Below, one piece after another: positions 12,901 through 27,900 of a stretch of DNA of 64,000 nucleotides. The notes beneath the pieces were generated by a model. That model was not told the origin of the DNA, searched no databases, and was given only the letters and a program-made list of their open reading frames with translations. A program made the translations under genes and the position numbers. Every line of letters begins with the position of its first letter. Positions within the stretch are counted from its first letter, which is position 1. The DNA comes from Lichenostomus cassidix. Lineage: Eukaryota > Chordata > Aves > Passeriformes > Meliphagidae. The DNA lies in NCBI GenBank assembly GCA_008360975.2, contig CM039184.1, forward strand, positions 53,038,797 to 53,102,796, written 5' to 3'.

Positions 12901-15900
12901 TCTCGATGTTATCATTACCATTTTCTAGCTACTTGGCCTCATCTTTCTAGACTTCTTTCAGCACCATCACAAAGTATTGTCTCACTACTGATTCTCTGCA
13001 CAGAGTCTTCTCAGCTCAGTCTCAAGGCTCTAGACATTTTAGAATGTCTCCTAAAGGAAAATGTCTACTGCACTCAGTCTCAGAATAATGTATGTGTACA
13101 TAGTTTATTTTTCATCTGTAGCTGACAAGTATCATTTGCTAAGTGTGCAAAAAGTTAGCATAAGGTAAAATATTATGCACATATAAAAGCCTTGAGTCAA
13201 AGTTTTCCCAATCATGCAAAGATCTTAAAGAAGAATTTAACTTTTTAAGGTATATTAAATATATATATACACATTTACATATGTAATCAGACACTGCAAA
13301 AGAGTTCATTGCTGAGGACTTGCATCAAATATAAGGTACAATGAAAAACTGTTGCTGTACAAGGGAACATGGAAACAACCCACATCTTACTAGCTCCTCT
13401 CTTTTTGATTTTACATATGCAGAGTATATGCCATAATATATACAGTAATTTATAAGGTATGCACACACATATGATGACAGGGTCAAACAACCAGGAAAAA
13501 GACATAACACATCTTCTTTTTACAAAACTTAGCAAAGATAAAAGAGGTTCAGTCTTCTTCCCAGATCTTTTTCCTTCCCCCTTCTAAAAAAGTCAGCATC
13601 ATGTAAGAAAATCTCAGGAGACAGTCAGATCAACTGAATAATTTGTTCTACAGTTTTTTGCTCACATATCTATTAAAAACTTAAAAAGAGTGGCAAAGAC
13701 TTCATCACAGCATACAGCTTTTTAAATCATAAAATGTTTACCAGTTTCTGTGACAATTCAGTAGAGCATTTCTATTTTGGAAAAATGATCACTAGAAGAT
13801 ATGTGCTTGCACTTTTGTGTTCTCACCTAGTCTTCACATTTTACCCTCCCTTTGCTCCTTACCTCTGGCTGATTAGAAACGTTCAGAATGAGGGCCCACA
13901 GATCAGCTCGGAGTGCTGTTGGACATCCCTGACGAACATATTGTTGAGCTGCAGCACTATCTTGCTCTGCTAAAACTGTAAGAAACAAACCAGGTAAAGA
14001 GTTGAAGCAGTGTAAGACTTCTATCAAATACCTTGATTTTTAACTTTAAAAACTGGCTTACCATGCTGTAAGCATTAGCTAATAAGATTTGGTTTCCACA
14101 GTGCAATTTCTAAGTAATTCCTTGGGAAACAAGGCAATTGTCATTAATCAGAAAGGCTGTACTACCTTCTGTCATAAAACAGTACTTAGTATGTACACAT
14201 TACTATATCAAGGCTAGCTGCAGCTTCCAAGCTAGCATCATGCAAAACAAACAGCCATTTACAGCCACAAAATACTCTGAGTAGTATCTCAGTTCAAACA
14301 GGAGACTGGCACTCATTCTGGCTTTTTTTCTGTCTCCCTTCTTTTCACGTTAACTATAAGAGTATCTTCACAGATAACTGTGGGGCCAGAATTTTCCATT
14401 CCAGAGTGCACTGTGATATTCTCTCACTATTGGTAAATTTACTCTAGAGGACAAAGACTTACTTGAAAGACATTGATTTGCCTTCAAAGTGACATAAAAC
14501 AAATACTCTGCTCTTGACAGGTTTGCTTATATGGGTCATTGCTGTGAAGCTTTAGGCTACTCTGTCAGAATGCTCAATACAGTACTGTACATACCATAGA
14601 GGAGATTATCTCGTTCCCTACTTAAATCTATGAACTCGAAATACATACATCTTTAGCTATTGTAGTCTGGTAAAAGTATTCCCCACCAAGGTTATGTGAT
14701 TAACTGTACCCTCATACACAAAAGGTCTTTCACAACAGAGAGAGAGAGTTGGGAAAAATTTCTGTGTTATTATCTAGACATAGATAGGTGTTGGACTGCT
14801 ACTCAGAAGTTTCCAAATCCATTTCCGCTAATTTTTCTGAAGCATCTATGAGACAGCTTGCTTTTCTATATCTCACTGAAATTGAAATTCAGAATATCTG
14901 CCCTAATATGACTTAGAAGGATGAGGTTTGGAATTAGCAATCTATCTAACAGATTTTTCTTTCCTTCCCTCTTCTCTTAAATACTGAATATGATCCTTTG
15001 CTCTGGCACAAAGAGGGCAAAAAACCCCAAAACATTCCTACATTCTACACAAAACTTCAGAAACACTGTGATTCATCTCGGTGTCCTTGACTGTTTGCTT
15101 CACTTTTTCTTACTGACATACAAAATATTAAAAAGTAGTTTTCGTATATACAAGATGGGTTTTACTAAACACAACAGAATAAAATCCACAGACTTGGAAA
15201 TACATCTAACACAAATGCAAAACCAATACCTCAGTGGCAAACAAAGTCAAAACTAACACCCATTAGAGAATGCAGCAGGACTCCCACTGAATGAACTGGG
15301 CTTTCAGTTTATAGTCAAGATGCTTAACTTACATTTTTACAAAATTTTCAGTCTTTGCATTTAGGAAAAGCTAAAGCATTCTGTAGAATAGAGCTGCTCT
15401 GCACAGACAAGAGATGAGGAATAAGAATGACAATGTGGAGTTGAATGAATGACTCAAGAAGTCCAAGAAAGCTAATTTATTGGGAAAAATGGGAAAAGAA
15501 CAGAGAGGTGTACAGTACCTAAGCAATTGCTCTTGGATTAGAAAATTGACAGTGAAGGACAAAAGGATGACAACAAAAGAAGTAAGAAAGGAAGAAAGAT
15601 CACCGTTTTGTTAGTGCCACAAAAAAATTAAGATGGCGCACTTTTGGGACAGTATCCTGCCTACTTTTTTTTCTTTGATGGTGCTAATGTTCAGCAGGAA
15701 TCAGAACAGACAGTAAGAGTAAATATTGGTGGATTTTAACCATTCCCTGTATGTTTCTCCTATAAGCAAACTTAAACTTTTAAATTATTATTTCTTTTTA
15801 TCTTTCCCTTTCTTTTGTAGGTTATTTCTTAACCTACAAAAACAATCCTGGAACTTTTTCAGAAAAAGCAGTATAGAGAGACAAATGAGAGAATTTTCCA

Positions 15901-18900
15901 TGGTGGCTAAATACTGCAATATTCTGCAATTGCAAATGATCGTTAAAAAGAATGACACAAAGGCATAAATCCCATTTCAGTAATGTCAACTTTGTGTGCA
16001 GAGAAGGGTGTCTACAGAATTTTGATTTTAAACTGAAATTCAGTAGCAGAATAAGTTAAGTTGTCACCAAAAAGATACATCTATGTGCTTCCTGTTTTGT
16101 TTTTACTGAAATAACTGTGGAGCTTTTTATCTGATAGCTACTGGTAGACTGCAAATGTTTGCTTTTCTGTCTCTGTCTAAATGACAACAGCATTAGAGTT
16201 TGTCTATCCAAATTACACTGGTATTACTGATAATGCTTTTTGCTAGTCTAAGTTCATAAAATTCTAAGAGCTACATGCAAATTAAGATACAAATTTATTA
16301 AATGCACAGTTTATTACAGATAAAAACAGATCTATACCTTTCTGTCCAACACGTACATGTTCATTTTCAAAGAACTCTAGAAAATAAAGACACAAAAAGG
16401 AATGGCAAAAAATAAATGAAAAAGAAGACACTCCAGCTTATAATGTATTTTGTATTTTTATCACACACTATTACATTCAGTTGCTGTTTACTGCTAACAT
16501 CACTAGAAGTTAACCTGCATCAAATACCTTTTTCAGAAACTAATTTTGTGTTTCAAAAACACAGAGATCAAAGCAGCACAATTCTACGTGAATATAGATT
16601 TTCAATTAGGCAAGTTTCCATTTAAAAAGAAAAATCATGTGATACTACAGTGACTTCCATTTTTATGTGGAAAGACCATTTTAAAACTGAATATTAACAT
16701 ATGGATATGTCCTGTAATATTTTTTTGACCATAGTTATTCTAAATATGTTTGTTTGTATGTATGTGTATATATATACACACATATACATATATATCTACA
16801 CACACGTCTGTTAGCTGGATTAACACTTATTGATAATTTCTGTATTTTCGGAAACAGGTGATGTGGTTCTCTAGCTCCTGAAGTGTTCAAACATAATGAA
16901 TTTAACCTATTCTCAACTTAAGGTGATGATTTTAAATCTTCTCCAAATCTGACTCCTCACACATGCAGTGTTTTCTATTGTTAGCTACATTTTACTAATG
17001 AAATTACTACAATCAAAGTTGCAGAACAAATATTTATGGTTTACTACAAGAAAAATACACTTTTTTTTTTTACAAATTATTTCAAAGTATTCTACTCATT
17101 AGTGCTCTGTTTGAATGACTGAAACATAGCATTAGCTTACCAGGAGGCACTTGTGCTGAATCATCAATACCTAGCTGTCCTATATTTAAGCCTAGTTCAC
17201 TAAAGTCTTCTTTCTGAAAAGAAACAGAACCATAAAAAAGTAATTAACAATGTTTAATTCTCTAAATCACTTGAGATTGCTTCTGAAAGGCTTTAAGTAT
17301 TTTCTAAACCAAATTAAGTTCTTCTAAATGTACACATTTGAAATAGAATCTCACAACAATTCTTACTCTAGTTTTAGTTATAGGCACCAGTTTGCATGTC
17401 AAATATGAGCTACACCTGGATCTAGTAAAGTGGTGAAGGAAAGATCAGATTGAGGATCTCTAATTCCTATCTCTTTTCCAAGCCAGGTGAAAGTTTTTCT
17501 ACTAGCATAAAATGTCCAAGAGCCTCACCAGTGAAGCATTCAGAAAAATTCTCCTACTTTCTAATTAAAATACACTAGTACCCACACATTTCTTTTCAAT
17601 TACAACCTGTCAATAAAGGGATTTAAAATCATTTTGAGAAGAAAGTCAGAAGCTAACTCATTGTCAGGCTACTGATCTTGTACAGCAGGAATTAAGATGT
17701 GCTACAAATTTGAAGTTTCTTGTACAGAAAAGAAAACTGGTGAGTAACATTTACAGAAGTGTATTTATGGCCCAAATAAACCTGTGTGGCATAAAATGAA
17801 AACTTCCCTACTAGCAGAAAATTTACTATTTATGTTTTGGTTTTCATTAAAAATGTCTTTTCATTGAACTTCTTTATGCCCTGTACTTTAACTACATATT
17901 TAGACTGATTTTCACTTTCAAAAGGAGAAACTTATGATGATACTAACATTCTTTTTTACTCTTTAGAGTAATTCTCACTAGCAAGAAAAAATAATTCTTG
18001 CAGAAACCTCTTGTAAGAAAAAAAATATACTTACCAATTCTGGAATATCTTTAACTTTTAAAGGAACTTGAATTAGCCCCAGATGATTTCTGAAACTAGG
18101 CTGTTCTCCATTTTCATAATTTGGGTTTCGAAGATTCATCAGTACCTTAAAAATTGTAGCTCTGTCATTCCTTGCTTACATCAACATCATCAGTATTACA
18201 AACAGTACATTCAGCAGAAAACCATTTCCCACAACTTATATATATAGACCCAAATTATATCTCAACATTTTCAAAATCAAAAAGGATTGAAATTTTTAAG
18301 GAAGTTAACGTATTCCACTTTGAAAAGTCAGCTCAAATTATAAAATTAAAAAGCAGAGATAATTTTTGATCTATGCGATTGAGTGCTGGCTAAATAGTAA
18401 TGTTTTGACTAGAATTTACCTCCTTATTGAAGCTATTCCAATGCCAACAGTATATTTCTGATGGCTACAGTGTCCACGATATTCTTCAATATTACTTTGC
18501 TCTGGAAGAATTTTTATCCACCTTTTTACACTGGCAATCTTACGGAGCTTCCAATAAAAGTGCTAAGTAATTTGCTATTAAAATAATTTCTTACTAAATA
18601 ACAGTATGTGAAAGTATCTTCTTTCAAGTAGGAAAAAACAAAAGACAGAACTGAAAACCTAAAACAAATGTAACATTTAAAGGACAAGGAATCACATCAA
18701 GGTAAGTGAATGTGATCTATAAAGGAATTTACAGTCTCATACATACTGTTATTCCATGGTATAGATTTTGATATGATGTTGAACTGCAAAGATTCTGTCT
18801 AACATGAATTTCCAGCTCTTACAAAATTCTGTCATAACATCATACCTCTACAATTCTCACTCTTCTAAGTATTCTAATACCATACAATCTCACTGTCAGA

Positions 18901-21900
18901 CTTGTAAATTTAAAGAAACTGCAAACTCTGGAAAAAAAACGGTATAAAAGAAAAAGAGAGTGATCATGAAGGGCAGTGAATAAAGCTAAGAATAAGACTG
19001 ATTTATTTACAGATCCAAGATTAAAAACACACCACAGCTGTTAGTACAATGATGGAAAACAAAATAAACAAAACATTTTCAACATTATTTTGATTAACTG
19101 AAGAAAAGGAGTAATATGTACTAATTTCTGTTTTACTATGATGTTCTGTGCTTGAGTCATAGAAAATGATGAATAATAATGATATTTCAGACTTTAAAGA
19201 TTCCACAGCCACCATTTTTAATGGTCCAGTTTGCTTCCATACAAAAGCCTTGAAATTCCAGAGTTCTGTTTCATATTTGATTTTTTACAACCTTCCTAGA
19301 TGACGTACAATTTCAACTGCATAAAAGTCTGCAATCTACTATGAAACAGTCTATCAGCCTCACGTACTGTCATTTATGAGCTTAATATATTAGAATTTAA
19401 AATGTAAAATGGTTTGCAAAATCAGTTGAGAATTGCTTTCAGAGGAAAAGAGCTGGGCCCAAACTATGGTTTGGAGAAGTTTATGACTGGTACAATTTAA
19501 AACTGCAGTTAAAAAAAAAAAAAAAGGACAATAGCATTAAAAAAAAGGGACAATAACATTTTGTTTTGTAAACCAAACATGGACTCATATAAAACATGCC
19601 AAACTTCACTTGCTATAAATGACATCTAGTATGAAATACACTTAAAAATTATTTCTCACACTTGACATAAAAGACTAATGGATACAAGGCAATGACTGAG
19701 TATTGTTTCATAGATACTTACCTCAAGAAAATCTTTAGGTGCATAAACAGGCCGGAAAAGGCTTAGATCTGAAGTAAGATTTCAACGACACTATGTTAAA
19801 ACCATATGATGAAAAAAACCACATGCCATATCTATAACACAATCTAGCAATTTAAGTAACAATTAGAGAAAAGATCAAAATAACATCATCACAAATATCA
19901 TGGCAACAACCACCACAAATTCTGTCAGGATCATGCAATCGATAATATTTAGCTTTGTAAACCCCAAATAAATGAAGAGGGGGGGTACTCTTTTAAGGTC
20001 CCTTCCAAACCAAAACATTCTATGATTCCATGAAGCAAACGGTAGTCACAGGATTTTACTCAATCCTCATAAGTGTTTAGACTGAACCATCCTTAGACTT
20101 GGCAGAGATATGATATTCAAAAGCAGGGTATTTTTTAACATCTTAGATTGTTGAATTACACATACTGCTGTCAAATGAAAACTGGGGAGTAGTACGAAAC
20201 AATCCATGAAAAGTGTTTGCCATCAGAGAGGTGGTACTGCAATATAAACCAGCACCTCTGCAAAATTCTTTTTAAGGAACTTGGCTATGAACTAACAAGG
20301 AAGTTAGCCTTGCTCTCCCAAAGTATAATATCACTGATTATTCTGTGCAAGAGGTATTTTTATCTTTTGTAAAGAAAACATCTGAGCTTAATTATCCATA
20401 GTTCTGAACATTTTCTGTTAGCCTGAGTTTACCATAAGAGGAACTGTGTCCTAGTTGAACAAATCTCTAAAGCACTGCAATATGGAGTATTATACAAGAA
20501 CCCCTCAGTGATGATTCAATGTTAGTACAATGATTTGAAACAAAGTAACAATGAAATAAGTACTTATTTACCCATAATGGCATATTACTAGTGAAAAAAA
20601 GATTGAAATCTATTTTCCTTGAAGAGATTAGATTAACCTTTGACTGGTAAGTAAGATGTGCATGCTGCCTTTCTATGTACACAAATCTAATGCATGTAAA
20701 TTTAGTTGACCTTACCTGGCTCATCAGTTCCCATTTCATTCCATTTATTAAGCAGTTCTTTTTGTTCGTTTACAGGCCTCTGAAAGGCACAAACAAGTAT
20801 CTTCTTTTTTTTAACAGAATGAATAAAAACATGCATCTTTCAAGTATGTATTCATTTCAAGTATACATTAATGCAACATTTTTCGAAACAGCAATACAAA
20901 CTTATTTGCTTATAAATTATCCCCAGCCTGAAGGTATATTATACTGTAGAAAGCCCAAGTTCCAGTTCCAGGAAGAAAAGGAGCCCATTAAATAGTTTCA
21001 GGTGTTTACTAATGAATTTTAGGATATTTACCACTCAATTTGATGTTACTGAAGATTTACAGCCCATTCCGTAGAGCTGTTGGACTTTACCAAATTCCTG
21101 TCCCTGGCAGTCATAAAAAACAAATACAACTGCATCCTTTATCTCATGATGAACCATACAGGTATTGCCACCTACCACAGAGGTATAACAGGAGAATGAA
21201 TATAACATTCTAACAGTACTCCCTAATTCCATTATCTTTAAAATTACAGCCTCTATATTAATAAAAAAAAAAAAAACCAGACAAGAATGAATGACAAACA
21301 AAATCAGCAATGTATCGGTATGTCTCTCCTCATGTACCAGTTTAACTACAGCCTTCTCTGCACACAAAGTACAACTGTATCACACACAGGCTGCACAACT
21401 TATACAGCTGAGTCCACACACAAAATGCTCTGTTAAGAACAACGAACACAGTAATTAGCTTTCCAACATGCTGCTCCCTCAAGAGGACAATTACTGCAAC
21501 AGCAAAGAGGAAAATCTACCTAGAGCCTCCATCTTCTCCCAAGCTGAGCTGATGCATTCATTGCCACCATCTCTGAAAATTATTCTGCATTAAAATTATT
21601 TAGATACTGGACCTACAGCTCTTGATAACCATGTGTCAAATGAAGATTACATTACAAGTGCACAAGATGAGGTTAATTTCAGAGAAAATGTCAGTTTGAC
21701 AACAGAAAATTAGCAATACATTACCTTCTGTGCTAGTGGGATATTCAGTTCTGTGCACATGCTGTTCAGACTTTTCAGAATTCGTTTCTCCCAGCTTCCC
21801 TAAAACACACACAAAAGATATACTATAGGCAATTTCTTTTTCCTGAAGATTGAATTTACCATGGAATAACAAGCAGTTTTTTGAAGTCAGATATATACAA

Positions 21901-24900
21901 AAGGATAGCAAGAGTCACTGACTGACATCTGAAAAAATATGATGCTTCTTTACACATGGAAACAATAAATCAAACAGATTTCATCCTTTACAACACAATA
22001 AAGAATCAGAAAATTTAGTTGTTTGTATTTCAGATCTCAAAAAAGACATGTATTTCACAATTACTGATTTTTATATATGCCTAATGATCAAGCTTCTCTG
22101 TAGATCAACAATTAACAATCAACTGCACAGCAAATGCCTTCTCCACTTTGTGACATGAAGAGACTGGCAGTCTTTCTCTGCAAAACATATCTTAGATGTT
22201 GTCAGAAATTAAGGAAAGTTAGAAATTTGGTATTCCGTAACGCTTAAAAAACAGTTCTTCTAACATAATGTTCAGGAAATAGTTCTCTGATCAGAGAAAA
22301 CCAGAAGTAGACAATACCTCAGTGGACAGTTAAAAAGCAATCAGATATTTCTGACCATTGCATTAGGCTTCAGTAGTGCCTAATCCGTGGCTAATTACTC
22401 TGAAGTTAATGCCAATTAGTATTGACTTCCTTGTCAATGGACTTAGTACTTTGCTTCCGTGACTATAGCACCACTGGTGGGTTTTATGCTTAATTTAGTT
22501 TTCTGTGGATGATGAGCCAGGCCTCGATCAAATGAATGCAAAGACTCCTCTTAATTTCATTTAGTTCTATTTATTATTTGTAATTTGCTCTAGCCACAAA
22601 TTCTACAACAGTTAGTTACTGTTTAACCAAGCTCCTCAAAGTTCTGTCCAAAAGAGACAGGAAGCAAATGAAAGGAAGGGCAGATGTTCAATTGTTCTCT
22701 TAAAAAAAAAATTAAATATCTTGTCTATTATTGTTTCATTTTAGCTTCTATTTACAAGATCATTTACAAGATCTTCTCATACCTTTTTCCATCAAAAAAA
22801 TAGCTATCTTTCACCAGAAATATTTTCTCACAATCAAGTCATCCTTTCACTTTCTTTTGCATAATCAAAACAGATCTGAGTTTTGACTGTAAGGAATATT
22901 TTCCAAATTGCTTATTTTTATCATATTCTGTGCAACATTTTACTTTAACTGAATTATCATATTTAAATTCCTTTAAATGCTGCAGTTACACAACACTGTG
23001 CCACAAACTGGTTAACCTCTCACAGAGAGGCATTTTCTATTTTGCTAAGAAGTGAGGTTTTGTTTTCCTTCAGGCTGTTCCCCAGCCAGGTAGATCCCAG
23101 ACTGTGCTGCATTCCTGGATTATGTTTTCCCATGTGCCAGACCTTACATCTGTGCTTGTACATCATAAGGCTCTTGTTAGCCCACTCTCCCAGCATATTC
23201 AAGGTTTTCTGCACAGTGACTCTCCCTTCTGAAGTGACCACTTCTACACTCAGCTTGGTACCATTGCCACCGTTACTTCATGATACCATCAAAATTAAGG
23301 AAGGACACAGCAGGGTGGGCTAGGGAGAGGAATAGCACAGATATGCTTAAAAATATGAAAGCTACAAAAGAAGAACTGAAGAGGCAGATGACAGCTTTGC
23401 AAGACCAAGACCCATCTAATTCCAAGGAGCAATGGAGGTCAACACTCTTGGGTGTGATTTACAACTGCCACACCAGACATTAATCCACTTACTGCATTGG
23501 GGATGCAACATGTTAGTAATAAACCACTTATAGACACTCATAAACTGACATAATTCAGCTTTCAAGACTCTACCCAGGAAAAGATATTCAAATAAATTCA
23601 AAAAAGTCAAAACAGAAGTGAGGGTTATACGGCCTTTCCAAGCAAGACACCCTGCCCTCTCTCCAGGACATCAGTTACCTGAAGTGAGCAGAAACACTGT
23701 CCTTCACTGAAACAGAAGGCAGAGGCAGAGCTCATACAGTCATTTTATTGATGGTAACAATACATTTAACAAAATGGATCCTCTAGTCTTAGGAAGAAAT
23801 TTCACACTAAGAAAAGACACTTTTAGGATTGCTATAGTTACAATTACAACATTCAGTAAAAGAGCTGAAACTGAGGAAGGTGTTACTGCTATTTGAAAAC
23901 ACTGTCACAGAATCACAAAACGGTTTCCTATACCTAAAGGCCCCTCAGAAGGGGAGGAGAAGGATTTTTAACAGGGGCATATAGTGATAGGACAAGGGGG
24001 AATGGATTTAAACTGAAAGGGCAGGTCTACATGAGAGATGAGGAAAAGATTCTTTACTGTGAGGGTGGTGAAACACTGAACAGGTTGCCCAGAGAAGTTG
24101 TGGATGCCCAACCCTGGAAGTGTTCAAGGACAGGTTTGATGGGGTTCTAAGCAACCTGACCTAGTGGGAGGGATCCTTGCAAGGGAAGGCTGAAACTAGA
24201 TGATCCTTAAAGTCCCTTCCAACCCCAACCATTTTATGATTCTATTACCTACAGCATTACTACTCATTGCCATTAGTGCTCTATCCTTTACTAGAAATCT
24301 GGTTTTCTTTTGAGGTAGGAAAACAAAGCAATATAAAAACTTTAGTCTGCCACCTATAAGAAATCAGAACCAATACAAGAAGAAAAAGACTGAATGTCAT
24401 TCCAGTAACTATCAAGTCTTTATCAAAATACTGTATTTTGAGGAAGGGTTTGAAAGAGCATCTACTGGTTTGGGCTAGGATAGAATTAATTTTCTTCATG
24501 GTAGTTGGTATATTGCTGTCTTGTGGATTTGTGACCAAAAAGGTGTTGAAAACACATCACTGTTTCAGCTTTTGTTGAGAAATGCATACATAGCTTCAAG
24601 GTCTTTGTTTCTAGTGCTTCCCCGATGGCAAGGAGGCTGGGAGTGAACAACAAACTGGGAGGAGACAGAGCTAGGACAGTTGACCCCTAGTGAGCAATGG
24701 GATATTCCAGACCATACAACATCATGTTCCAAATAAAGAAGCTGGGGAAGAAGTTGCCTGATGATGGAAAGTAGTGAAAGTATTCCTGTTTTGCCTTGTT
24801 GACAAGTGTAGTTTTTGCTCTGCCAATTAAACTGTCTTTGCAACAACACTTTTCACTTCTGCCCTTTTGATTCCCTCCCGTTTTGCAAGGGGAAAGCGAG

Positions 24901-27900
24901 TGAGTGGCTGAACTGCCTACCAGGGTTAACCCACTCAGAGGACAGGAATAACTCTTTGAAATAGGGCTATCAAATTTTGAAACTAGCAAAGACAGGACAT
25001 CCCATTTTTAAACTACTAGAATAACAGGCCTTTCTACATACAGCTAAAAATACTGGTTACTGTAAGTATTGCATATACTTTTGTAAAATAATAGCCCGTG
25101 AAACTGGTTTAGACAAACATACATGTAGATGTATCTCCGTGGTTTTTGCATTAATAAACCAATAAGAGTGACTCTTTTCAGGCAGCAAGTTGTGGCACTA
25201 CATTTCACGCCACATATGAAAAAGTGATTAAAGCAATCTTTACCCACAAATCCTAAAGGCTGAAACCCAGGACAGAGACATAAGACTTAGCAGAATAAAC
25301 TACAATATGCTTGTGAAAGTAACACAATTTATTGAGTGTCTTGTAATAGAATACTGCAAGGTATTTCCAGGCACAGCTGAGTTAAATACACACTTATCCC
25401 TACCTCAGATGTTTTGGTTAGATCATATTCTTGAAGATGGTTAACTTTTCTTTACATTTTTCTGTGGATTTTGTTTTTGTTTATTCCAAATGGCATATAT
25501 TGGCGACAAAATGAAACCAACAAAGCAAAAATATTTTTTCCTGACATCAAAAAATCCTCATTTAATCTTTATAGACCAGTTTCTCTTACTCTCCTTCAAT
25601 ATGCCATAAGCTCCTTAGCTCTATATTTTTCATCTTCCTTTCACATTTCTAAGTACTAAATATATCTCTTCTTTCTGAAGATCTCGCTATCTCTGCAGCC
25701 TGTTATCTTTCATTGCGGAACCGCCTGTGTCTTTTCAAAAAAGTGGTTTTGTAACCGTAAGTGAAATGACCTATAGCATCAATTTTTCGTCTCCTCAATA
25801 AACAAAATTCTCTTCTTTGACATATTCACATCATCTCTATTTTACATTTTTCACCTACCTGCCACTATATCCTACTTCTTTCATGGCTGGAGAATTATTT
25901 GAGGAAACATCACATATACAATATTACTATTAACTTTGATGCAATTACAAATCTGTGCTTTTCTTAAGGTATAAAAACTAGAAATACAATAACATTCTGC
26001 AGAGTAAATCTCAAACAGTGTAATTAGAGATTTGATATGAATGGTAAAATTGATGATCACCAACCTGTGCTTTCCTCATATAGGCTAAAGGTTCTTTAAT
26101 ATGCTCAGGCGGTGCTGCAGGATGACAGGGTGAAGGAAACCTTAAAGAAAATACAGTAAACTTTAAATATTCTGATTTTTTATTTTGCTTAATTAATCCT
26201 GTATTTGTAAGCCTAAATATACTTCTTTCATGAGAGCACTAGTAAAAACACAAGTGTATGTTGATTAAAACTAAGTATTATTTTTAGAAGTATGTTTTCC
26301 TCATCCATTCTGGGGATACAAACAAGATAACAATATGCAAGAATTAATAACATTTCAACATGAGTTTGTCTTGTATTAAAAATAATGCTCCCTTATAATT
26401 TCACATAATTGTAAAATAAAATCAAATAATTACATTAACAAATCAGGTATTTTAAAATGTATTCTCTTCACAACATGCCATCTTTATCATTCCCTGGAAC
26501 TTTCACTCTCCAAGTCATTACATGTTTTCAAGAGGTAATCGATTTTCTTTTTGAGGATTTCCTTTTAAAAATCAATAGTGAACATCTACATGTCCAAACT
26601 AATTAGAACTTTGAGGCATTGACTTAAGCAAAGCTGAATATCCACTTAAAAATTGCATTATGCCAAAATATAAAGGTTGTAACAAAAACTAAAAACCAAA
26701 CCAAAACACTAATTTATCTTTCAGTAGTGAAGATTATTTCCAATGAGTTTTTCCAAAACATTTTATCCATCTTAATTTTAAATGCCTCAAATGTCTTTCG
26801 GCAATCAAAATTTACATATAGCTTTTCTAATAGTTAGCCTGAATTTTCATTTGTTTAAACATATTCAGTCAGTTCCTATCATATGTTTTTGGGAAACCTT
26901 CCCCAAATTTCTTCCAGTTTTTACCTGATAAGGTAATTCTTGTACTGCTGCAAATTTGTTCTGTCCCAGTGTGTAAAATGGAATCAATATTAACAGATTT
27001 CAGCCATGCTTTTTCTTGGCTTTTCCACAATGCCCATGAAATTATGGTGTTCATAGTTAATTTCAATTTCCAATGGTTAATTTCATTATTTTGCTGCTTA
27101 TTTCCGTGCATTAGCCCTAGAGACAGGTAAATATTTTTCCCTGGAAAGATATGATGAAGATGAATCCTCACTAATAGACAGAAGCATTTTGCTGAATTAA
27201 GTCCCTCATACCACTAAAGATACATTGTGCTAAACTGGTAACTCTAACAAGCTTATTTAAATTAGCACAAATAGATTTGCATACACATTTCTTATTTTAT
27301 AGTTGAATTTATGGCTATGGCTATAGCTGAATCTATGGCTATTTATGGCTATATCTGTTATGAAGTTCACCTTTCCACTGTGCCAGAATGTAAAGAAAAA
27401 CTATGCTTCCCAGAAGCCTAATCCAAAGTTTGCTGAACAATAATAAAAAGGAAACTTGACAAATTTTGTGTTAATAACCATATCCCAAGCATGATGAGCA
27501 CTGACCTGCTAAGTCTAGAGATCCAATACCTTAAATATTTAAAAAATATTTAATACAACAAATATGTGCAATGCTGTGATAAACACCTCAATTAAAACTC
27601 ATTTGCAGCAACTACCTCATTTACACAAGAATTGTATTAAGACCCGTGGTACCTTTGGACATAAAAGCAAAAAAGAAAATACTAAGGTAACTACAAAATG
27701 CAGTGATATTTACTTCACTCATTCTTTAAAATGCACTTGTGTCCAATATTTTTACTAGGATGGAAAAGAAATAATGGCACTTTAAAAACAGAAATGAAGC
27801 AGGTACCCTTGCTATGACAGATCTTGCAGATTATAGTAACACACCGTACACCTATATATACAAATAGATCAAAAGTAAATAATGTGAATAGAACTCATTA

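Larger units (their letters stand above)
8725..13862 (-). other. TBC1D19: TBC1D19 introns 12 and 11
   Basis: Intron 12 is short (8725-9191). Intron 11 (9267-13862) holds a small CR1 3' tail at 10439-10503 and otherwise nothing recognisable. Confidence 0.7.
13976..18034 (-). other. TBC1D19: TBC1D19 introns 10, 9 and 8
   Basis: Introns 13976-16337, 16377-17140 and 17214-18034. They contain an alternating purine-pyrimidine low-complexity tract at 16748-16806 and no other recognised element. Confidence 0.7.
18146..21724 (-). other. TBC1D19: TBC1D19 introns 7, 6 and 5
   Basis: Introns 18146-19721, 19769-20715 and 20780-21724. They hold a small A-rich tandem repeat (19511-19560) and a CR1 tail (19985-20034). 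Confidence 0.7.
21800..26064 (-). other. TBC1D19: TBC1D19 intron 4
   Basis: A 4.3-kb intron, the most repeat-rich one: a minus-strand CR1 ORF2 remnant (23015-23285), a CR1 3' end (23950-24246) and a plus-oriented solo LTR (24466-24933). Confidence 0.75.

Noticed and set aside
20675..21367. 106- and 110-codon open frames
   Set aside because: The plus frame runs antisense to TBC1D19 exon 6 and the minus frame lies in intron 5. Neither resembles a protein family.
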